In this document: positions 57,459 to 64,000 of the stretch, piece after piece
Layout: every line of letters starts with the position of its first letter
How positions within the stretch are numbered: position 1 is the first letter of the stretch
The notes under the pieces: model-generated
What the model saw: the letters and a program-made list of their open reading frames with translations, nothing else
Told to the model about the DNA's origin: nothing
Databases searched by the model: none
Translations under genes and position numbers: made by a program
Origin: Erythroxylum novogranatense
Lineage: Eukaryota; Streptophyta; Magnoliopsida; Malpighiales; Erythroxylaceae
Assembly: GCA_029891385.1 (NCBI GenBank)
Contig: CM057234.1
Coordinates: 17,966,350 to 18,030,349 of the forward strand
Direction of reading: 5' to 3'
Length of the DNA stretch: 64,000 nucleotides

Positions 57459-58985
57459 TGTTGGGACCCGATCCGGAAAACCGGATCCCAACCGAAGAAA
57501 GGGAAAATGAATACGAAAAGAAGGCAAAATCGAAAGAAAGGAACACAAGGCGGACGAACGAAACGGAAATCACAAAGCGGAAGCAAAATCATAAGCGAAA
57601 GCGAAGAATGACATTTACAACACGAAAGCAAATCGAATCTTAATGCGAAAGAATCAGAAGCAATTCAAACGAAGCAAACTTCGGATCAAATTGAATCCAA
57701 AGGCGAATCGAATAACACAAAGCGGAAACAACAAATGGATCAAATCGAATTGAAACCAATTTTCGACATCCGTGAACAAATATCAAAGAAAACGTTTGCA
57801 TTGGAAACCTTAAGACTACCGGTCTAAACTAATCCAAATCTGTGTACATTTTTTTCATTCCTTCTTTCTTTCATTTTCATTCCATCTCTTACAAGTGACT
57901 TCAATATCCTCAATCCAATTACATCCACATACAATCGCATTATCCAAGGTCCAATACACATTCATTCATATTCATATATATACCCCAATTACATTCATAT
58001 CTCAATTCAATTTATATACAAAACCAATATGCACCATCCATAGCCAATACATTTCTAATTCCATTTGGATAATCCAAATACATCATGAACTAAACATTTG
58101 CAATACACTAATGGTATTCCAAGTCATACGCCATTACCAATAATCATAAACCAAAATACACAAAGCAAAATGATTCTAAATTTCTCAACAACATTCTAAA
58201 CTTAACAATAATTCAATAGGAACCCATACAATCGGAATCCCTCATTTTCTTTCACCCGATCTTCTTCTCATCACCTGTGGATGGGAATGAAGGGGGTGAG
58301 CTTATAGCTCGTGGGTAATAGTTTATAACAAATAAATAAGCAAAACCCTTGAAATTCTTTTTCTTTTCTGGTCTTAGAAAACATTTCTTTGAAATCCGTA
58401 AAGCACATTTTCAAAAAGCTCTTTTCTTACCGTATTCGAAATCACAATTTGCAAAACGTATGATTTTTAGGCTTTTAGCCATAAACCCATAGGTTACAAA
58501 ACATGAATGCATCAACTTGACAATTCATAGATGCAATGGCAAACCACATATGCAATGCACAATAATTAGCTCGAGAGTTCCATAAACACGAAGAAAAATT
58601 GAAGTTTTACCGTAAACACGATGAGTCTGATTTCTCAGGATCTCGTGGCCCCAAGCGGGCAGCTAGGAGAAGGCTATCTATATGTCAACGTGCACGTGAC
58701 TAACGAAACAGGTTCTCGTTTGCCCAATCACAATCAAATTCATGCTTCAATATCATTTATCGAATGATCTTTTCCGAATATACGAAATACCATGAAATCT
58801 TTCGAGGCATAACACAAATGTATTTTGCAATTCATCAATAGTTCATGTTTTGAATCAATAATGATTTTTCAAATCATTCATACAATGATGCAACATTTAT
58901 GATGCAATTGAAATCAGAAAATCTCTTTGTTTAAAGAAAGAAGTAGTGGCTTATAAATTTATTATAAACATGAAATGAATCACAC
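57459..58985 (-). mobile_element. Truncated LTR-M (TGTTGG family, S2 relative)
   Basis: On the minus strand it ends GGATCGGGTCCCAACA at 57459, like S2. The CACGTGCACGTTGAC block (about 58690), the GAGCTATAAGCTCACCC hairpin with CATCCACAG (about 58275-58310) and TTCGATT-rich 3' terminal DNA all align with S2. Similarity stops near 58985, at a point equivalent to about 25610 of S2, so roughly 2.8 kb of the LTR is missing. Confidence 0.8.
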
Positions 58986-59255
58986 GTTAATACAGCACTT
59001 AGAAAACGATAATAGAATGCACGAGAAGGGGGGGTTGAATTGTGTATTCCCCTCTTTTTAAATCTTTTCGAATTACTTGTTAGAATAAAAATCTTTCTGA
59101 AATTTTATTTATTCGATTGATCAAATTTCTCAATACTATGTATATGAACAGTAAGTAATGATAAAATTTGAAACTAAAAACGAGATAGAGAGTAAAGAGT
59201 GGTAGACACGCGGATTTATCCTGGTTCACCCCAAACCGTGGGCTACGTCCAGTCC
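58986..59255. other. Unclassified dispersed-repeat fragment
   Basis: Contains GAGAAGGGGGGGTTGAATTG and, 200 nt later, GGTTCACCCC...GGCTACGTCCAG, a pairing I associate with a common plant dispersed repeat. The class cannot be assigned. LTR-C inserted into it. Confidence 0.4.
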
Positions 59256-60969
59256 TGTAACATCCCACCCCCGACTGGAAGGGTAAAGTAGTAAATTGGC
59301 ATAGGATGAGATTGATGGGGATTTCTTAGTGTTGTCCAAGCATACTGTTACTAGTGAACAGCGAAATCTGTGTACATGAAATAACTGTACATGCATACAT
59401 GATATTTCCGGTTTGCGTGCCTAAGAAATTTTATTGGGAGTAACGTGGTTAATGGGTTTGAAAACTTATTCTGAGTGCCCCAAAAATTGTTTTATATTTT
59501 ATAGGATTTTCAGGAATTTTTCTGAAATTTTCCGGAGAAAATTCTCGAACTGGCAAAATCGCCGGTCTATGGCCTAAAGGTGTTTTTGTTATGGAAAACG
59601 TGGGTTTCGTGTTTGAAAAATTATTTGGAGTGAACTGTTATGTGTTTTACAATTTTGGGCAATTTTGGTAATTTTCAAAAAAATAATTGGGGAAAAATTC
59701 CCGGACCGGAAAAATCTCCAATTGGCAAACAAATACGATTTTTAGATGTAAACTTGCCACCCAATGGCACTGTATTTTTGGGTATATTATTTTGGGATTG
59801 ATGATTTAAGTTGGTGGGTTAATTTTGATCTGGATTAAAGAATTAATATGTTGACTTTTCTTTAAACCTTTGAACAAATCATATTTTCCACCTAGCCTCT
59901 CATTATCTCCTTCTTATCCTCACCCACGTTTATGCTCCAATTAAGCATGAAACAAATGGTTTTGTTGGCTAGACAATCGAAAATGGGGTAGGAAATTAAA
60001 GTACATGATAGCTTTCTTTGACTTTTCTTTGAAAGGTTTAGCCAATCTTCTTTGCCACCCTCTTCTTCATTTAATGCCTATGAGTCACATGTCTTGGTAT
60101 TATCATTTCTCCTACGGTTTTGCCTTGTGAATGGAATAAAAATAGTAAGTTTGATAAGTGTTTCATTACTCATCCAAGGCTCTTCCTATTTTTTTACTCT
60201 CTCACCAACGAATTCTCTTCCTTCTCTCTCTAAGTGAAACCTTCCTCTAGTTCTTCTACTCTTCTTGGTATGATGAGTTTTGTGCATGCTAGAGAGGTGA
60301 AGGAGGTTGGTGCTTTGGTGTTTCAAGTGTAGAAGTTAAAAGTTGGTAGTTGAAGCTTTAAAGGAGGCTTTAAGTAGGTAAGTGTTCAATTAAGGTTTAA
60401 GCTTTAAATGATGTTTTCATTTGGAATTAAATGTCATGATAGTTAGAAACATTGAATGGAAAGTTGGTGCATTTATTATGTTTATGGATGCATTAAATTG
60501 ATAACTATAATGGCTTGAATTAATGGGTGTAAGGCTAGGGTTTATTATGAAGTGAAAGTAGGATGATTTAAATGGTTTTAATTTGATTGGTGATTGAATT
60601 TTGATAATGAATTGTGTATATGAATTGAGGAATTGAGTGCTGCCACTTTTTTTGTATTAGCCCTAGTGGATGTAGGAATGTTGTAGGGACTGATCTTGTG
60701 CTCATTTGGATGCTTAGAGTTGAGTTATTGGCATTGGAAATGATAGAAGCTAAGTTTAGTACCAAAGCTGGAAATTGTACTTTGAACATGTTCTAATGTT
60801 TTGCCATAACTAATTGTGTGGTTGAGAAAAGAGGTGAGGTTTGTTTTGACTTAAAATTGAGACATTTTCTACAATTGTTGTGAAGGAGCACTGCCCAATT
60901 TTGATTAAAGAGTGTTGAATCTTGCTTTGAAAGTGATGTATAGGTGCAGTATGAACAGTAACCGAGATT

Positions 60970-61870
60970 GATGATCTGAAACTTTGGTGATTTTTCTAGA
61001 TTTATGTAGAAGGAATTAGTGGAAATGGTCTAAATGAAAGTTGGAGCCTGTATTGTTAGCTTTCCAATGTCACTGATTTTGCAATTTTTCGTTATGTACG
61101 TTGGGAGTTATGAACTGTTAACTATTGGTTGTTTTAATGCATTGAGTTAAACCTAGTTGGAATGGCAGATTTGATGCACATTCTGATTAGTAGCAATTTT
61201 AGCCATTTTTGTGGACTGAATTGGTGTGAGTGATCTTCTGTAAAGTTGTAGAGGAAAAAATTATCTTGAAAATGAGATATGGCATATAATTTTTAGAGGT
61301 CAGAGATGGGAGTTATGATTTTTGCAAAAACTGATCTTACAGTAGAATGTGAATGGCTGATCATGGCAGTAACTTGCATAGTAGTTTTGAAATTGTTAGA
61401 AATCGAATTAGAGTTTGAGTTCTTCATGAAATTTGGAGTTTATGATCTTATCTTTTCAGGGATATAAGGTAGTGAATTTGGTGACATTTTTGCTAAGAGA
61501 TATACTGTTGTGAAATGTGTTGTTCAGATTGGGAAAATTCTGAGGGCTGATGCTTTGGTGAATTGTTTGACATGGTTAGCAAGTGAATCTGATTTTGGGT
61601 TGTTCATGAAAGTTGTAGATAACATTGTGATCTTACTGCCTTATTTATTTTGTAATTGTTGACTGAAGAATCAGAGAGTTATTGAATTTGCAATGTACTG
61701 CCCTGTTTTAATAGGTTTTGAGTAGGCAGTAGGTTTGATTTGATTTTTAACACCCTTATGGGTAAAATTGCTTGTTGGGGTCTTCATGAAACTTGTAGAG
61801 GGTTTCATTATCTTTCCAACAAGGTATAGTTTGCATTTTTCAAAAATGTGTAGAAAGAGTTATGGGTGTT
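60970..61870 (+). repeat. Degenerate modules, period about 170-205 bp, in LTR-C
   Basis: Five or so modules, each with a TTCATGAAAGTTGTAG-like word, a CTTTCCAA-like word and a closing GAGTTATG-like word. Closing words fall near 61107, 61312, 61505, 61678 and 61859. The S2 modules at 23395-24110 follow the same grammar. Confidence 0.5.
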
Positions 61871-62303
61871 GGAAGTTTGGTTGGAAATCAGAAAATAAAG
61901 GGGAAAATAAGGGTTATATATATATAGATATAAATTGTTGAGTTTTGGTTTCTTTCGTGAATAACTTTTCCGTCCGACGTCCGATTGACCTGATTCTTCA
62001 GGCATCGGATTCATAGAATATTGAATTTCATTTTCTGAGAGATTCGGGATTTTTTAGATGGAAAATTGGCGTGACCCTGCAAGCTGAGCCTTTAATCACT
62101 ATTTTGTTTAATTGGGGACCTATAGAGGTCCGAATTGTGCACCGTCAGCGCCAATAGGTTTCTAATTTTTAGACGGATTTTTATGATGGAAAAAAATGGG
62201 ATTAGGACCGGGAATTCATGAACATGCATATTTTGACCTACATGTACATCAGTAAGTCATTCGGATTGAATCGTTAGTGATAGTTACCTTCTCTGATGCT
62301 TAG

Positions 62304-62368
62304 GCACAATTGGAGCGTCGATTGACTGACGTGACAAAGACTTTCCGACAATAGCTCGGAAGTAAGAG
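62304..62368 (+). other. Putative leader exon 2 of LTR-C
   Basis: 65 nt between CTGATGCTTAG and GTGAGTAACCTAGTTGG. It contains CTTTCCGACAATAGCTCGGAAG, in which CTTCC/GGAAG-type pairing is kept as in A and B. Confidence 0.5.
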
Positions 62369-62697
62369 GTGAGTAACCTAGTTGGTTTCTCAGCCTTTAT
62401 GTATTTAATTTTACGCATTGATGCCATGCGGAGATAACGGATGGATATGTGAGTGATTTAGATTTTGATTGATTTCGGACCATGGGTGTCTGAAATATTG
62501 GAAATGTGATATTGAAGTGCTATTATGTGCAAATGATTATGATGCATCAATGCAATAAATTGAAAATGGTATGATTGACATACGGACCAAAGGTCGAAGG
62601 AATAGAAATGGCATGAAATGTAAATAGAAATTGGAACATGTGCATTCATACATAGAGGCATGATCAGATAATGAAAGTTGTGACCGGAGAAGCCAAC

Positions 62698-62835
62698 GTA
62701 TACAGAGCTTTAAGCTCAACGCACAGGGCTTCGTACCCAACGTATTTCAAAGCCACTGCTCAACGTATCAGGGCATTCAGGCCCAATGTATTGAGCCAGA
62801 GCTCAACACAACGTGCCCATCAACTGGGACGAGCC
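62698..62835 (+). repeat. Hairpin array in LTR-C
   Basis: GAGCTTTAAGCTC, then GGGCTTCGTACCC, then GGGCATTCAGGCCC and GAGCCAGAGCTC words with AACG spacers, collinear with the array in LTR-B. Confidence 0.75.
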
Positions 62836-63022
62836 AGCACTGCAGTCACAACGACGTAATGAAAATGGAAAAATGTCACATGTGCATCGCATATACAAAT
62901 GATAAGATGTGAATGGTATGAAAGGCGAAATGCCTTATAAATGTGAAATTGAATGTATTGATCTTCTGAATGTGTTTGTATAACTATGATATAAATTGTA
63001 TGTATATGCATGAGTTGAGTGA

Positions 63023-63086
63023 ACCATCGATGATGGTTTCTCACTGAGTTCGCAAAACTCACCCAAAATTTGTAATTATTTTTCAG
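63023..63086 (+). promoter_or_regulatory. Conserved hairpins plus acceptor-like site in LTR-C
   Basis: ACCATCGATGATGGT, then GAGTTCGCAAAACTC, ACCC, a T-rich tract and ATTTTTCAG, as in LTR-A and LTR-B. Confidence 0.5.
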
Positions 63087-63455
63087 GACTCAGAAGAATA
63101 CCCCGTTAGGCAACGGGCGTATGACATCTGTTGGTTATTGAAGTAGAGAAGAGGTCGAGATCAGTTCGCGTCTGCATTATTGTTTTTTTTCTTCTGAATT
63201 TTTGTATTACTGATGAAGTCAGTTGTAAAGTTAACCGACTGAAATAAATTGTGTTTATGAAAAGGGCCCCGAGGCCAGTGAATTGTTTATGTAAATAGTT
63301 TTTCGCATAATATGTGTGAGTATGTGTTAAGAAAAAAAAAGTTATACTGAGTTTTCTACTGAGTGATGTAGCACGCCACCCTCGCGGGGCACGGACCTGG
63401 ATATCACCGTCGATGTCGGGTTCAGGTCTTGCGGGAGTGGGGTGTTACATTTAGG

Positions 63456-63469
63456 TGGTATCAGAGACC
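63456..63469 (+). other. Primer binding site after LTR-C
   Basis: TGGTATCAGAGACC matches the tRNA-iMet complement over its first ten bases and lies six bases after the LTR end. Confidence 0.85.
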
Positions 63470-64000
63470 AGTAGTACGTAATGTATCTGGGCACAGTCTG
63501 AAACATAGGGTGCATGTAATTGAGTCGTGTCATTACAGACCGTGGCAACTGATCCCTAGTTTGAGTCGTACGGGTAGAAATCCTACGTGTGCATACGTGT
63601 TAAGTGACTAAGTGAGAGAAAAGTGAGACCGTATTAGACTGTGAGCCCATCAATGTGTTTGGGCATTGAGGAATGGGAAAAAAAGGAAACATAAATAACG
63701 AGAATTATAATGTATTGTGGTTTGTATGATTGATTAAGGAAAGATTACAGCTATAGAGAACGAATATGTCTAGAACTGGGAGAGGTCCACTGGAAATATG
63801 AGAAGTATATTGGTCATAGGCCGTAGTAAAAGTTAAAGTTCGGGAGTGAGAGCTCTGACTGTAGATGCGATGAAATGGGAAATATTGAAACTGAGTAAAA
63901 CGTAGATGGTTTGATTAGGCAAATGTTGATTCACTGTATTACACCTATTGGTGTTAGACATCAGTAGATATCATAGAGAGATGGTGATAGTGAGATTGTA
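63470..64000 (+). other. 5' internal leader of the LTR-C element
   Basis: Untranslated leader between the primer binding site and GAG. A Met codon at 63765 opens MSRTGRGPLEI and then stops. It could be a decayed GAG start, but no GAG domain appears before the window ends. Confidence 0.4.

Larger units (their letters stand above)
59256..63449 (+). mobile_element. Giant LTR-C (TGTAACATC family), 5' LTR of an element leaving the window
   Basis: 4194 bp, starts TGTAACATCCCACC and ends GGGGTGTTACA, and is followed by an iMet primer binding site. Left flank AGTCC (59251-59255) is the expected target duplication; the right copy would be outside. It shares with A and B the GTAAGT (60378), the exon-like block (62304-62368), the hairpin array and the acceptor-like site. 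It lacks the GC-palindrome array and has 180-200 bp degenerate modules in its place. Confidence 0.88.

Noticed and set aside
57895..58143. 82-codon frame within LTR-M
   Set aside because: Low-complexity Ile/His/Thr-rich reading of AT-rich LTR sequence; not conserved in S2.

Overview
The window looks like a repeat-dense stretch of a flowering-plant nuclear genome. The host DNA is AT-rich, introns are GT-AG, and chloroplast-type, LTR-retrotransposon, hAT and SINE sequences are all of plant type. A eudicot is likely; the species cannot be fixed from sequence reading alone. Only one gene looks intact: a nine-exon plastid phosphoenolpyruvate/phosphate translocator (PPT) on the minus strand at 11424-13940. 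Almost everything else is mobile DNA or its decay products.

Layout. 1-2778: AT-rich DNA with a copia integrase relic (minus strand). 2779-7825: a solo LTR (A) of a 'TGTAACATC' family, split by a second solo LTR (S1, 3882-6201) of a 'TGTTGG' family. 8477-9880: a copia RT/RNase H relic. 11424-13940: the PPT gene. 14138-36437: four nested layers. An old copia element is split at 16369 by a complete Tekay/Del-like Ty3-gypsy chromovirus (16369-35313, TSD AGAAC). That is split by a complete minus-strand Reina-like chromovirus (21984-31640, TSD GATAC). That in turn is split by a 4.25-kb solo LTR (S2, 22785-27037, TSD TCGCA). 39412-42701: a hAT transposon with 8-bp TSD. 43282-43638: a Tourist-like MITE. 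43836-47183: a TTA-flanked TIR element enclosing TPR-gene fragments. 47499-47879: a LINE relic. 47888-51744: a deletion derivative of the hAT, split by solo LTR B (48530-51163). 53022-57327: an unrelated hAT on the minus strand. 57459-58985: a truncated minus-strand LTR (M). 59256-63449: a 4.19-kb LTR (C) followed by a tRNA-iMet primer binding site, so its element continues beyond the window.

The most interesting signal lies inside the giant LTRs. In six LTR copies from two terminal-sequence families I see the same order: a GTAAGT splice-donor-like site, a 63-76 nt segment bounded by AG and GTGAGT/GTGGGT, then a hairpin followed by a pyrimidine tract and CAG. This reads like a conserved three-exon spliced leader carried within the LTR. 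The would-be intron 1 usually contains a GC-rich array of CGTCGCGACG / CGCCGCGGCG palindromic words. In the TGTAACATC family the would-be intron 2 contains a run of short GAGC...GCTC and GGGC...GCCC hairpins. None of this is explained by the protein-coding content. The splicing itself is inference until RNA data are examined.
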